Assembly (NCBI RefSeq): GCF_040833965.1
Contig: NZ_CP162142.1
Span: 2,319,001-2,383,000 of the forward strand
DNA length: 64,000 bases
Source: Leptospira sp. WS39.C2
GTDB lineage: Bacteria; Spirochaetota; Leptospiria; Leptospirales; Leptospiraceae
Reading direction: 5' to 3'
Numbering within the stretch: position 1 is the stretch's first letter; the number at the start of each line of letters is the position of its first letter. The position numbers and the translations under genes are program-made. Below are positions 1 to 9,056 of this stretch, one piece after another. Below the pieces are notes generated by a model. The model was not told the origin of the DNA and ran no database searches. It saw only the letters and a list, made by a program, of their open reading frames with translations.

Positions 1-2
1 GG

Positions 3-193
<191 letters not shown>

Positions 194-197
<4 letters not shown>

Positions 198-529
198 AAA
201 ATATAACAAACGATAAACTGTTTAACAGTCTCAAAAAAGGTTTAAATGAAGCTATTGAATTTTCTGAGGGAAAATCTAACTTAAAACTCAAACAAACTTC
301 AATTTCCGTTCCAAAACTTCCTAATTTCAAAGGAAAAGACATTAAAAATATTAGAACTAAATTACATCTTACACAATCTGTTTTTGCAAACACATTAGGA
401 GTTTCAGAGAAAACTGTTGAAGCATGGGAATCTGGAAGAAATGTTCCGCAAGGTCCTGCACAAAGAATGTTATTCGTTCTAAAAAACAATTCTAACCCTC
501 TAGATGTATTAGGTATAAAAGTTAGTTAG
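194..529 (+). CDS. HigA/NadS-like antitoxin with XRE-type HTH
   Basis: A 111-residue protein with a C-terminal helix-turn-helix. The stretch LHLTQSVFANTLGVSEKTVE at about residues 58-77 is a canonical XRE/Cro recognition unit, followed by the AWESGRNVP motif seen in HigA and NadS antitoxins. The N-terminal 50 residues would wrap the toxin. It should neutralise the preceding toxin and repress their shared promoter, which lies outside the window. GGAGG upstream at 184-188 is a good ribosome site. The ATGA overlap with the toxin indicates translational coupling. Confidence 0.85.
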
Positions 530-546
530 TAATACCCCGAAACCTT

Positions 547-712
547 CGTATAACAGCAACTTACCGCTTCGCTTCGGCACAAGGCCTCGCTCGGCCTACG
601 GCAAATTCCCTTTCTGGCATTCGCCTTGCTTACGCAAGCTACATGCCAGTCCCTAACGTCCCGATCCGGGACTCAGGGTCAGGGAACTTCGGTAAGTCTA
701 GTTCGTTATTTG
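547..712 (+). repeat. attC site 1 (type A)
   Basis: Outer boxes CGTATAAC and GTTATTTG with inner arms CTTACCG/CGGTAAG, closing the HigBA cassette. The right box is an uncommon TTG variant, and the next cassette ends with the matching GCAAATAAC. Confidence 0.9.
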
Positions 713-858
713 CAATCGCAAAAAATTCACTGAATAGTGATAAAATAAATTCCTGAATTAAAAATAGTAAGAAAAAAACTTTAACAATGAAAAATATGAA
801 ATGATTAAAAATCTAACAAATAGTAAAAAAAAGAAAGTATCAAATTCAAAAATTATAG

Positions 859-1335
859 ATGAAAACAAATATTACACCACTTTCGAAAAAAGATTTAAGG
901 AATAATTTAAGAAAAGATAATTCAAATACCGACACGCTATTTATCAATTTATGTGTTGATAATTTAGATATAGATCCAAATATAATTTTAAAAAAAACTT
1001 TAATAAAGAACGCATATATCGAAATCAAAGGAAATTCAATTATAAATAAATCAGGTATTAAGATTCAAAATAAATCTAACTTTTGGTCTATTGAAAGAAA
1101 GTATAAAAATGCTACAATTCCTGAAAAATATATCTCCAATTTCATTAAAAAATATTTAATTCCAAATTCGCTTTTCTTTAAGAAAACATTCAAGAATAGC
1201 AATGCAAAATTACAAATAATTTACTATTATTATAAATCAAATAATCCAGGTTTATTAATTTCAAAAAATACAATTAAATTATTAAGTGAATATTCATTGG
1301 AAATCGAATTAGACATTTACTGCTTATTCGAATGA
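859..1335 (+). CDS. DUF4279-like small protein
   Basis: A 158-residue soluble protein, Lys/Asn/Ile rich, with no signal peptide. The order of features resembles DUF4279 proteins: an early LDIDPNIILKKTL segment, a central SNFWSIERKY block, and a late strand pair with a YYYYKSNNPGLLIS block and EIELDIYCLFE. DUF4279 members are small orphans, some found as immunity or accessory proteins near toxins, but no reaction is established. It is the sole gene of its cassette and sits 146 nt after the previous attC with no obvious Shine-Dalgarno site. The family call rests on pattern only. Confidence 0.5.
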   Translation: MKTNITPLSKKDLRNNLRKDNSNTDTLFINLCVDNLDIDPNIILKKTLIKNAYIEIKGNSIINKSGIKIQNKSNFWSIERKYKNATIPEKYISNFIKKYLIPNSLFFKKTFKNSNAKLQIIYYYYKSNNPGLLISKNTIKLLSEYSLEIELDIYCLFE

Positions 1336-1349
1336 TTACCTTTGCGACT

Positions 1350-1513
1350 GCAAATAACAGCGCCTTCCCGCTACGCTTCGGCACAAGGCCTCGCTCGGCC
1401 TCCGGCAAATTGTCCTTCTGTCACTCGCTCGCATACGCAAGCTACGTGCCAGTCCCTAACGTCCCGTTGGGACTCAGGGTCGGACAACTTCGGGAAGGCT
1501 AGTTCGTTATGCG
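1350..1513 (+). repeat. attC site 2 (compensated type A variant)
   Basis: Inner arms are GCCTTCCCG and CGGGAAGGC instead of TTACCG/CGGTAA, and the second arm pair is TTGTCC/GGACAA. Both sides changed together, so pairing is kept. Confidence 0.9.
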
Positions 1514-1531
1514 AAATTGTGCAAAATTTGA

Positions 1532-2671
1532 ATGATTACAGAAGAAGAAATAAAAAAAATTTCCAAAGACGATGGAATCCCTTTACCTTATGTTGAGAAA
1601 GATTATGTAATGGGATGGCTTCTTAAGGAAATCTATGAAAACAATACTTTAAACAATAAACTAGTTCTAAAAGGAGGGAATTGCTTACGAAAAGTATATT
1701 TTCCACAAACTAGATTTTCCGATGATTTGGATTTTACAATTTCTAAATTCGTAACAGAAAATGTTTTCGAAAAAGAACTCATAGATATATGCAAAATTAT
1801 TCAAAGCACACAAAAAATAAATTTTTACTATGATAGTTTCAAAATTCTCGAAAAAGAGACTCCTGATAAAGAATGTAGAGCTATAGAAGGAAAAATATAC
1901 TTCAAAGGCTTTGCTGGTGATTCTTCAGTGACAATGAGAATCAAGTTTGATTTATCGCAATATGAACGAATAGTTTTACCTTTAGAAAATCATCCATTAA
2001 TTCATAATTACTCAGATAGAAACCACTGTAATGCCATGATCCTATCATACTCATTAGAGGAAGTTTTAGCAGAGAAATTGAGAAGCTGGATTCAAAGAAC
2101 CAGGGCTCGAGATTTATTCGATATTGTAACGATTATCCAGAAAGGAAATTTAAAAATAAATTACTTAAAAATATTGAACGCATTCTTAGAAAAAACTATC
2201 TATAAAAATATCAAAACTTATGGAAAAGATGAACTATTATTTCAAGAAAAATTCACAGTAGTTGAAAAAAGCTGGTTTGAATCTTTAATTTGTCCATCAG
2301 AATCATTTATTATGTGTAATAATGCTATAAGTCTTTTTAAAGATTTCATCAATACTTTATTTGATCCATCCACAATGAGAAATATAGCTGCGATTCTAAA
2401 TAATCCCGTTCAAAATCCTTTCAATTTTCGATCTGGCATTCGAGAAATAATACTGAAAGCTGGCAAAGAAAGAAAATTGATTCTAATGAAATATAACAAT
2501 AAAGAAAGAATAATTGAACCATATTCTTTTCGATATAACAAGGGAAAAGAATACTTTTTTGGGTATGACAGAACTAATGATAATACCATTAAATCTTTTA
2601 TATTGTCGAATGTTCAAAGCGTTTCCTTGACCCAGGAAAACTATCTTCCACGTTGGCTAGTAGAATTTTGA
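1532..2671 (+). CDS. AbiEii-family nucleotidyltransferase with C-terminal WYL-like domain
   Basis: A 379-residue protein. The N-terminal 200 residues match AbiEii/AbiGii nucleotidyltransferases: LVLKGGNCLRK at about 44-54, RFSDDLDFTI at 61-70 (the two-Asp metal motif), EVLAEKLRSW at about 177-186 and RARDLFDIV at 191-199. AbiEii is the toxin of type IV abortive-infection systems and transfers nucleotides, in studied relatives to tRNA acceptor ends. The last 70 residues (LMKYNNKERIIEPYSFR, then EYFFGYDR and FILSNVQSVS) look like a WYL sensor domain, normally a ligand-binding regulatory module. No AbiEi antitoxin is in the cassette, so the fused domain may control activity. Start chosen at the ATG 18 nt after attC. 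Confidence 0.8.
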   Translation: MITEEEIKKISKDDGIPLPYVEKDYVMGWLLKEIYENNTLNNKLVLKGGNCLRKVYFPQTRFSDDLDFTISKFVTENVFEKELIDICKIIQSTQKINFYYDSFKILEKETPDKECRAIEGKIYFKGFAGDSSVTMRIKFDLSQYERIVLPLENHPLIHNYSDRNHCNAMILSYSLEEVLAEKLRSWIQRTRARDLFDIVTIIQKGNLKINYLKILNAFLEKTIYKNIKTYGKDELLFQEKFTVVEKSWFESLICPSESFIMCNNAISLFKDFINTLFDPSTMRNIAAILNNPVQNPFNFRSGIREIILKAGKERKLILMKYNNKERIIEPYSFRYNKGKEYFFGYDRTNDNTIKSFILSNVQSVSLTQENYLPRWLVEF

Positions 2672-2692
2672 ATAAAAAAAAATGCACAACTT

Positions 2693-2858
2693 CGCATAAC
2701 AGCGACTAACCGCTTTGCTTCGGGACTTGCGCCCTCGCTCGGTCTGCGACACATAGGCTTCTGGCACTCCTCTTGCTTACGCAAGCGTCGTTCCAGTCCC
2801 TAACGTCCCGTTCGGGACTCAGGGCCAGCCTACGTCGGTTAGTCTAGTTCGTTAGCCG
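2693..2858 (+). repeat. attC site 3 (type B)
   Basis: CGCATAAC left box, GTTAGCCG right box, inner arms CTAACCG/CGGTTAG. The right box belongs to the following cassette and is matched by that cassette's own CGGCTAAC end. Confidence 0.9.
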
Positions 2859-2895
2859 AAATGTTAATAATCTAATCTCACAAAAGAAGGTAAAA

Positions 2896-3498
2896 TTGAA
2901 AGACTCTAAAATTGCAAACTTAATTAACCTTTTAATAGCTATATTTTTATTTTACGGTATTTCTGGATGTAATAGTAAAACAACGAATAAAAGAAACACT
3001 GAAAATTGTAATGGGAAACTTGAAAATCTTTCAGAGGTAGAAAATCCAGAACAATTCGAAGCATTTATCAAAACTATTAAAAATAAAGACTGTTTAGAAT
3101 TAAAAAAATGGCTTTCTGATCATTTCTTTTACAGCTTAGATGAAGTGATGGTTTATATTCCTTTCTATAAGAAAAATAACTATACAAATGGTGCAGATAT
3201 ATGTGACTTTTTTTATAACCAAAAAACATTCCAATCCATAATCTTCGAAGAGAGTAATGTAAATAATGTGATTTCGCCTTACGGTTTGATTCAATATGCA
3301 AATGAAATTAAGATTTTTGGAACACCAAATATTGATTCAAAACCTTATGAAGCTATTCTACAAGTGAGCGCATGTATAAATGGAACACCAGATACAGGTC
3401 TTGAAACACTTTTTAATTTTGAATGTTATTCAAAACCAGTTTCAAAATGTAAATTTAAGGGAGTATATTCGTGGACGCGAATTAATACTAATAATTAG
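2896..3498 (+). CDS. Putative lipoprotein, function unknown
   Basis: A 200-residue protein beginning at a TTG codon behind AGAAGG at 2884-2889. Residues 10-24 form a hydrophobic signal segment ending GISGC, a plausible lipobox with Cys25 lipidated, so it is probably anchored to an inner or outer membrane leaflet. The mature part holds several Cys residues and no motif I recognise. It is a single-gene cassette followed by about 100 nt of non-coding AT-rich sequence before attC. Signal peptide and lipobox are visible; the role is unknown. Confidence 0.7.
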   Translation: MKDSKIANLINLLIAIFLFYGISGCNSKTTNKRNTENCNGKLENLSEVENPEQFEAFIKTIKNKDCLELKKWLSDHFFYSLDEVMVYIPFYKKNNYTNGADICDFFYNQKTFQSIIFEESNVNNVISPYGLIQYANEIKIFGTPNIDSKPYEAILQVSACINGTPDTGLETLFNFECYSKPVSKCKFKGVYSWTRINTNN

Positions 3499-3599
3499 CT
3501 TAAAATATAAATTTCAATTCCAAAACGCCAAAATTTCTTTTATTTCATAAATTGCTAAAGAATACGATCCATAACTTGAATCTTTTAACATTAACACTT

Positions 3600-3766
3600 C
3601 GGCTAACAGCGACTTACCGCTTCGCTTCGGCACAAGGCCTCGCTCGGCCTTCGGCAAATTCCCTTTCTGGCATTCGCCTTGCATTCGCAAGCTAAATGCC
3701 AGTCCCTAACGTCCCGTTTCCGGGACTCAGGGTCAGGGAACTTCGGTAAGTCTAGTTCGTTATACG
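3600..3766 (+). repeat. attC site 4 (type A)
   Basis: CGGCTAAC left box pairs with the GTTAGCCG found at the start of the same cassette (site 3). Inner arms CTTACCG/CGGTAAG. Confidence 0.9.
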
Positions 3767-3815
3767 TAATGCCAAAATAAACATTTAATAAAAATCAAAA
3801 TCAAAATCAAATTAC

Positions 3816-4256
3816 ATGGAAAATTACAAAGAAAACGATGATTTAATGCTTTATATGGCACTAATAGAAGGTGTTACGATTAATTTTAATCCTACAAGAA
3901 ATCTAATCTTTTCTATAGTTAAACCAATAAATTATATAGAAAAACCTTTAAAATGGAGTTCAGGAACATTATTCTTTAAAAATATTTATTTCACCGATTT
4001 AGAACTTATCAATGAATTCTATGAGTATCCAGAATTCTATAGAAGCGCTATAATTTCAAATAGTGAATTATTAAATAAGACTATCCAAAAACTAAATCGA
4101 TTACAGAAGGAATACAGTAGTAAGTTGATACATTACTACTTATATACTCTACAAGGAGATATGGAAATTGAATTTAATATAATCTGTGAATCTCACGAAT
4201 TTATTTTAAATGATGAAGCAAAGCCATTAGAAGAATTCAAAGGATTTGATGTATAA
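3816..4256 (+). CDS. Orphan cassette protein, copy 1 of a duplicated cassette
   Basis: A 146-residue soluble protein of unknown function with an acidic C-terminus (EEFKGFDV). The central SSGTLFFKNIYFTDLELINE and following aromatic residues suggest a compact alpha/beta fold, but no family is recognised. A copy at 48708-49148 differs by one residue (Gly to Arg in the LYTLQGDMEIE segment). The 180 nt downstream is also shared. An AATCAA-type microsatellite precedes the ATG and has one unit more here than in the other copy. No Shine-Dalgarno site is evident. Confidence 0.75.
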   Translation: MENYKENDDLMLYMALIEGVTINFNPTRNLIFSIVKPINYIEKPLKWSSGTLFFKNIYFTDLELINEFYEYPEFYRSAIISNSELLNKTIQKLNRLQKEYSSKLIHYYLYTLQGDMEIEFNIICESHEFILNDEAKPLEEFKGFDV

Positions 4257-4436
4257 TGACCCAAATTAAATCCCTAAATACAATTTCATAAATAACAACC
4301 AAAGACCCTTGCTTTGGAGATGAAGTAGGTTTTATTTTAATTTAAGCAGAGTTCTAGTTTAAATTTGGAGAATATTCTATGATAACAAATCAAAGTTTAA
4401 TTCCATTTATAAATATAATTAAATAATTAGGCACTA
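4257..4436. other. Non-coding tail of the duplicated orphan cassette
   Basis: No open frame of note. The stretch is preserved nearly base for base in the second cassette copy (49149-49328), although nothing in it looks like a promoter or terminator. Its conservation reflects recent duplication. Confidence 0.6.
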
Positions 4437-4603
4437 CGTATAACAGCGGCTAACCACTTCGCTTCGGGACTTACGCCCTCGCTCGGTCTACGACACATAG
4501 GCTTCTGGCACTCCTCTTGCTTACGCAAGCCTCGTTCCAGCCCCTAACGTCCCGTTCCGGGACTCAGGGTCAGCCTACGTCGGTTAGCTGAGTTCGTTAT
4601 ACG
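4437..4603 (+). repeat. attC site 5 (type B)
   Basis: CGTATAAC/GTTATACG with CTAACC/GGTTAG arms. The cassette body upstream is duplicated at 48.7 kb, but that copy ends in a type A2 site (site 51). Confidence 0.9.
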
Positions 4604-4646
4604 AAAGCCCCAGAAATTCTTTTTTAAAATAAAAAAACATGAATTT

Positions 4647-4662
4647 AAGTGAATATTCACTT
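4647..4662. promoter_or_regulatory. Perfect 16-bp palindrome upstream of HigBA-type pair
   Basis: AAGTGAATATTCACTT is fully self-complementary and overlaps a TTGACT hexamer (4661-4666), ten bases before the toxin ATG. It is a likely operator for the HTH antitoxin encoded downstream. Confidence 0.55.
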
Positions 4663-4671
4663 GACTGAATC

Positions 4672-5088
4672 ATGTTTATTAGCCAAAAATCAAATGTGTG
4701 GGAAATTGAATCTACTGAAGAATTCGATAATTGGCTTCAAAAACTCGATTTAAACACTAAAGAAGAAATATTAGCTCACTTTTATCTTTTACGACAAAAA
4801 GGGCCTCTACTCGGAAGACCTTTTGCTGATTCAATACAAGGTTCAAAGATTAAAAATCTCAAAGAACTTCGTGTTCAAGTTAAGTTAAAAGTAATTAGAA
4901 TCTTTTTCGTTTTTACCGAAGGTAGAATTGGCTTATTACTTGCCGGTGGCGATAAAAGAGGAAATGATAAACGGTTTTATGAACAAATGATTCCGCTGGT
5001 AGAAAAAATTTACAAAAATTGGTTAATCGAAAACGGGGAGAATAATGATGAAAGCAAAAGTAAAAAGAAATCCAATAGAAAATCTTGA
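4672..5088 (+). CDS. HigB/RelE-type toxin (phage Gp49-like)
   Basis: A 138-residue protein of the Gp49-like HigB group. WEIESTEEFDNWLQKLD near the N-terminus, LRQKGPLLGRPFADSI in the middle, and IKNLKELRVQVKLKVIRIFF toward the core form the usual order of the RelE-like mRNA interferase fold. The C-terminal GGDKRGNDKRFYEQMI segment is also characteristic. It should cleave ribosome-bound mRNA unless bound by the partner. The 3' end overlaps the antitoxin by about 40 bases, an unusually long overlap that gives the toxin a Lys/Ser-rich tail. Confidence 0.87.
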   Translation: MFISQKSNVWEIESTEEFDNWLQKLDLNTKEEILAHFYLLRQKGPLLGRPFADSIQGSKIKNLKELRVQVKLKVIRIFFVFTEGRIGLLLAGGDKRGNDKRFYEQMIPLVEKIYKNWLIENGENNDESKSKKKSNRKS

Positions 5089-5377
5089 AAAATCACTTCC
5101 TGCAGAAAGTATCGCAAAAGCAAAACATAAGGCTGAACAAATGCTTTTTCAAATTAATCTCGCCGAATTAAGAAAACTTGTGGGATTAAGACAAGAAGAC
5201 ATAACTAATTTTTCACAATCTGGGCTCTCTAAACTCGAATCAAGAAAAGATATGAAAATTTCTACTTTAATTGATTATTTGGACAGTCTAGGAATGGATC
5301 TAGAAATAAAAGCAAGACTCCGAAATAACAAAACAGGAAAATCCAAAAAAGAATTTGTTCTCTTGAAAGCTTCCTAA
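5048..5377 (+). CDS. XRE-family antitoxin of the Gp49-like pair
   Basis: About 109 residues. The central LAELRKLVGLRQEDITNFSQ and following SGLSKLESRKDMKISTL form an HTH of the HigA type (residues about 37-75). The end, KEFVLLKAS, resembles the EEFVLLRA tail of the paralogous pair at 38.7 and 60.5 kb. It should bind the toxin and the palindrome upstream. Two adjacent ATG codons (5045, 5048) are possible starts; the second is the more usual distance from GGGGAG. Confidence 0.85.
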   Translation: MKAKVKRNPIENLEKSLPAESIAKAKHKAEQMLFQINLAELRKLVGLRQEDITNFSQSGLSKLESRKDMKISTLIDYLDSLGMDLEIKARLRNNKTGKSKKEFVLLKAS

Positions 5378-5413
5378 TTTTTCTAAACAATATTATTCTA
5401 TAACTGGAGCCTT

Positions 5414-5577
5414 CGTATAACAGCATGTTACCGCTACGCTTCGGCACAAGGCCTCGCTCGGCCTGCGGCAAATTCCCCTCCTGGCATTCGCCTTGCTTAC
5501 GCAAGCTACATGCCAGTCCCTAACGTCCCGTCGGGACTCAGGGTCGGGGAACTTCGGTAACACTAGTTCGTTAGCCG
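5414..5577 (+). repeat. attC site 6 (type A)
   Basis: CGTATAAC left box, GTTAGCCG right box, inner arms GTTACCG/CGGTAAC. Confidence 0.9.
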
Positions 5578-5613
5578 TCATCCTTTAAATCTATAATAAG
5601 AATAATAAATTAG

Positions 5614-7272
5614 ATGCCAAAATTAAAACAATTAACAATCGAAGGATACAGGTCAATTGATGAAGAAATTGTAATTAATTTTCCAAATAATATACCATTA
5701 GTTTTACTAGGAGAAAACAATGCTGGAAAATCAAATATCATACGAGCAATTGATCTAATCTTTGGAGAGTTTCATCCAAAATACAAAAAGCTAGATGATT
5801 TTGACCACTTCAATAGAGATCCAAAAGTTCCAATTAAGATAACTGCAAAAATTTCCGGATTAGTTGGAACATTAAGTTTCAAAGGAAATCAAATGGGATG
5901 TTCTGGTTTGAAATTTCGTTCCGTTAAAGGAAGTGATAATGATTTTGTAGGTATTCAATCAACAGATGGAAAAGAAAATCAATTTGTAAAAACAGAATTA
6001 CGTGAAGAACTGCTATCAATTATTGTAAATTCTGAATATAATCTTAATTATCAATTAAGCTATTCTTCCAAATTCACTTTACTTTCAAGAGTGACAAAAG
6101 CATTCCATGAAAAATTATCTGATGACCCAAAAAAAATCTCTAAACTAAAATCACTATTCTCTGAAATTAAGGATACTTTTTTAGAAGTTGAAGAATTTAA
6201 AGTATTCAACAAAAACATGTCATCAATAGCAGATTCAATATTATCAAATATGACTCACGCACTTGCATTCGATTTTTCAGCGTATGACCCTAGTAATTAT
6301 TTCAAAACCTTAAAAATCCATCCCACAGAAAATGGCGAAATTAGAGCATTTGAAGAATTAGGTACTGGACAGCAGCAAATTCTTGCACTTTCATTTGCAC
6401 ACGCTTATGCAAAATCATTCATGGGGCAAGGATTGATTTTTATCCTTGATGAACCAGAGGCACATCTCCATCCTTTAGCACAAAAATGGTTAGCGAAAAA
6501 AATGTTTCAAATGGCTCAAGACGGACTCCAACTAATAATTACTACACATAGTCCTTATTTTATTGACCTAAATTTTCTTGAAGGAATAAATCTCATTAGG
6601 AAAGAAGATAATTGTACTTACAATATTAACCACACTGCTCAATCTCTTTACAATCATTGTTTACAAACTGGATCAAATTCAAAAAAAACAAGTTTAGACA
6701 GCACAATTCCCTTTTATGCTAACAATTCTACGCCACATATCCTTTCAGGATTTTTTGCTAAAAAAATAATTTTAGTCGAAGGCATGACGGAAGAATTTGC
6801 TTTACCTATATTTTTTGAACGTCTAGGCCTAGATTCGACAGAATTCGGAATAGAAATCATCAGTGTTGGAGGAAAGGGAAATTTAGCTAAATGGTGGCGA
6901 TTATATACATTGTATACAATTCCTACTTTTATTTGTTTCGATAACGATTCTAAGAAGGATGATGAAAAAGGAGAAAAAAGAAAAGACGCTTTGAAAGCAA
7001 TTGGTATAAAAGATGAAGAATTAGAATCAATCTTATCAACAGATGATTGGACTATTACAAATAATTACTGTATTTTTGGAAAAAATTACGAAACTACAAT
7101 GAGAAATTCATTTCCAGATTATGAAAATATTGAAAATCAAATTAAGGAAACTTTAGGATCAAGCTCAAAAAATCTAATAGCTAGAGAAACGGCAAAACAA
7201 ATTAATTTATCTTCAGAAACAGAAGGTAAAAAACAAATAGAGATTATAATAGAAAAAATCAGGCATCTATAA
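5614..7272 (+). CDS. OLD-family ATP-dependent nuclease (AAA ATPase plus TOPRIM)
   Basis: A 552-residue protein. Walker A is GENNAGKS at 33-40; a signature-like ELGTGQQQILALSFAHAY precedes Walker B ILDEPEAHLHP near 275-285; ITTHSPYF is the switch His. The C-terminal TOPRIM domain starts at about 386 with ILVEGMTEE and has FICFDNDSK near 438-446, giving the Glu and Asp-x-Asp metal ligands. OLD proteins nick or degrade DNA and act in phage exclusion; Gabija GajA is a relative. No UvrD-like GajB partner is present, so this is a stand-alone OLD gene. The length is normal and it is one of the longest genes in the array. Confidence 0.9.
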   Translation: MPKLKQLTIEGYRSIDEEIVINFPNNIPLVLLGENNAGKSNIIRAIDLIFGEFHPKYKKLDDFDHFNRDPKVPIKITAKISGLVGTLSFKGNQMGCSGLKFRSVKGSDNDFVGIQSTDGKENQFVKTELREELLSIIVNSEYNLNYQLSYSSKFTLLSRVTKAFHEKLSDDPKKISKLKSLFSEIKDTFLEVEEFKVFNKNMSSIADSILSNMTHALAFDFSAYDPSNYFKTLKIHPTENGEIRAFEELGTGQQQILALSFAHAYAKSFMGQGLIFILDEPEAHLHPLAQKWLAKKMFQMAQDGLQLIITTHSPYFIDLNFLEGINLIRKEDNCTYNINHTAQSLYNHCLQTGSNSKKTSLDSTIPFYANNSTPHILSGFFAKKIILVEGMTEEFALPIFFERLGLDSTEFGIEIISVGGKGNLAKWWRLYTLYTIPTFICFDNDSKKDDEKGEKRKDALKAIGIKDEELESILSTDDWTITNNYCIFGKNYETTMRNSFPDYENIENQIKETLGSSSKNLIARETAKQINLSSETEGKKQIEIIIEKIRHL

Positions 7273-7282
7273 TAAAGGACGA

Positions 7283-7448
7283 CGGCTAACAGCGTGTTAC
7301 CGCTTCGCTTCGGCACTTACGGCCTCGCTCGGGCTACGCCAAATTCCCTTCCGTCACGCTTCTTGCTTTGCAAGAAGTCGTGCCGACGCTAACGCCTACT
7401 CCGTAGGCTCAGCTCCAGGGAACTTCGGTAACACTATTTCGTTATGCG
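7283..7448 (+). repeat. attC site 7 (type A arms, divergent centre)
   Basis: Outer and inner arms are standard, but the centre differs from all others: CTTCTTGCTTTGCAAGAAG replaces the usual TTGCTTACGCAAG hairpin, and GCCTACTCCGTAGGC replaces GTCCCG..GGGAC. It is the most divergent site here. Confidence 0.88.
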
Positions 7449-7520
7449 AAATTGCGAAATAATTTATATATAATTAGTTTTTTATTTGACTAATCATATA
7501 CTTACTATACATACGAATGC

Positions 7521-7880
7521 ATGAAAGAAAACTCAATCTCTAAATTCAATCTTTGGCGAAATGCCTTCATAATTGGTTTAACACTCTCAATTATAGAAGG
7601 TTCTATTATTTACATTGCTGATTCAAATACTCCAATTTTAATATTCATACAATCAATGTCATTTTGGTTCTTTTGTGGTGCAATTGTTTACTTATCTAGT
7701 TCTGGCTTATCTGTTCACATTCATTCTATTCTTTGGACTTTCTTTTTAAATATTCCTTGGTTCATAAGCTTAGCTATTGTTCCAAATAATTACTCAATTC
7801 TTCCACCTTTGATTATTTCTTCTTTAATATTAGGTCTTATCACAGGACTTCTTTCTAAAAAATTAAACTCAATTTCTTAA
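7521..7880 (+). CDS. Small four-helix membrane protein
   Basis: A 119-residue hydrophobic protein with about four transmembrane segments: near 14-33, 36-58, 66-86 and 90-112. A charged N-terminus (MKENSISKFNLWRN) suggests cytoplasmic start. No family recognised. It shares a cassette with the next gene, 17 nt downstream, so both are probably expressed together. Confidence 0.7.
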   Translation: MKENSISKFNLWRNAFIIGLTLSIIEGSIIYIADSNTPILIFIQSMSFWFFCGAIVYLSSSGLSVHIHSILWTFFLNIPWFISLAIVPNNYSILPPLIISSLILGLITGLLSKKLNSIS

Positions 7881-7897
7881 ACATCATTTTTGATATA

Positions 7898-8293
7898 ATG
7901 AAATTTCTTGATAATAAATTTGAAAATTTTTATAAATCACTTTCAAAGGATGAATTTGAAATTGTTTCTAGATTGAAGGATATCACTTCTGAATTTTATT
8001 CTCTTGAGGAAAAAATCTCATATTCAGTTCTATATTATTTCAAAAATAGCAGAATCTGTTTTATTTGGCCATCTTCTATAAAAAATGGACCTAAATTTGG
8101 CGTTCAATTCGGATTTTGCAATGGATATTTAATTAATGACAAATATAATATTTTAGAGAAAGAGAACAGAAAACAGGTTTATTGCATTACTTACCATAAT
8201 CAAAATCAAATTAATCATACAATTTTAAAAGAGTATCTAATAAATGCCATAGCTATTGATGATACTCTATATAACAAAAAAAAAACAATATAA
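7898..8293 (+). CDS. DUF1801-like soluble protein
   Basis: A 131-residue protein. The segment EEKISYSVLYYFKNSRICFIWPS followed by GVQFGFCNGYLI resembles the core of DUF1801/YdhG-like proteins. Those have a strand-rich domain in which an aromatic strand precedes an FxxGxxL turn. Family members bind small ligands or iron in some cases, but no role is assigned. It is the second gene of a membrane-protein cassette, and the pair may act together. Confidence in the family is low; the gene itself is convincing. Confidence 0.55.
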   Translation: MKFLDNKFENFYKSLSKDEFEIVSRLKDITSEFYSLEEKISYSVLYYFKNSRICFIWPSSIKNGPKFGVQFGFCNGYLINDKYNILEKENRKQVYCITYHNQNQINHTILKEYLINAIAIDDTLYNKKKTI

Positions 8294-8303
8294 ATCGCAA
8301 CTT

Positions 8304-8470
8304 CGCATAACAGCACCTAACCGCTTCGCTTCGGCACTTACGGCCTCGCTCGGTCTGCGACACATAGGCTTCTGGCACTCCTCTTGCTTGCGCAAGCGTC
8401 GTTCCAGTCCCTAACGTCCCGTTCCGGGACTCAGGGTCAGCCTACGTCGGTTAGGCTAGTTCGTTATATG
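8304..8470 (+). repeat. attC site 8 (type B)
   Basis: CGCATAAC left, GTTATATG right, arms CCTAACCG/CGGTTAGG. The right box opens a non-coding cassette. Confidence 0.9.
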
Positions 8471-8890
8471 CAATGCGGTAGAATTTAAAATAGAAAAAGC
8501 CAAGAAAAAAAGGAAAAACTAAGGATTGAATATAATTTCAAAAAAACATAACATATCTTTTGGAATTTATATACTCTTTAGTTGAGTGCAAACACCTCAA
8601 GAATATGGAAACAGAAAAAGATAAATTCAAAACTAGAAACCTAAAATTATTAATCTTATCAGTAATCAGATACAATAAGAAATTACTTATTGTAAAACTA
8701 AAATAAAACAAAGAAAACTCGATACAATTTAACTCAATCTCAATTTTCTATATCCAATTTTATCATTCTATAAAGAAAAAGAAAGTTAAGATAAATTAGA
8801 AAAATTAATGCTCTTATTCAAACTTTGCTTTTTAAGATTGAAAGAGATCAAGATTCGCATATTAATATAAAATATGTAATATACCGCACT
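8471..8890 (+). other. Non-coding family cassette, copy 1
   Basis: About 420 bp with no convincing ORF on either strand. It opens with CAATGCGGTAGAATTT and closes with ATACCGCACT, so its ends are inverted repeats. Two internal blocks recur in all full members: one around TCTTTTGGAATTTATATAC plus TTGAGTGCAAACACCTC, and one running from AGAAAGTTAAGATAAATTAG through GATTCGCAT. Copy 7 at 43.3 kb is nearly identical. It could be an RNA gene, a promoter cassette or a decayed gene. Confidence 0.8.
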
Positions 8891-9056
8891 GCATATAACA
8901 ACGGCTTTCCGCTTCGCTTCGGGACTAGCCCTCGCTCGGCCTTCGGCAAATTCTCCTTCTGGCATTCGCCTTGCTTACGCAAGCTACATGCCAGTCCCTA
9001 ACGTCCCGTCCGGGACTCAGGGTCGGAGAACTTCGGTAAGCCTAGTTCGTTATATG
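8891..9056 (+). repeat. attC site 9 (type A2)
   Basis: GCATATAAC left, GTTATATG right, arms GGCTTTCCG/CGGTAAGCC. It lies between two tandem non-coding cassettes. Confidence 0.9.

Noticed and set aside
1342..1596. Frame crossing attC site 2
   Set aside because: It encodes the attC sequence and overlaps the real AbiEii gene start.
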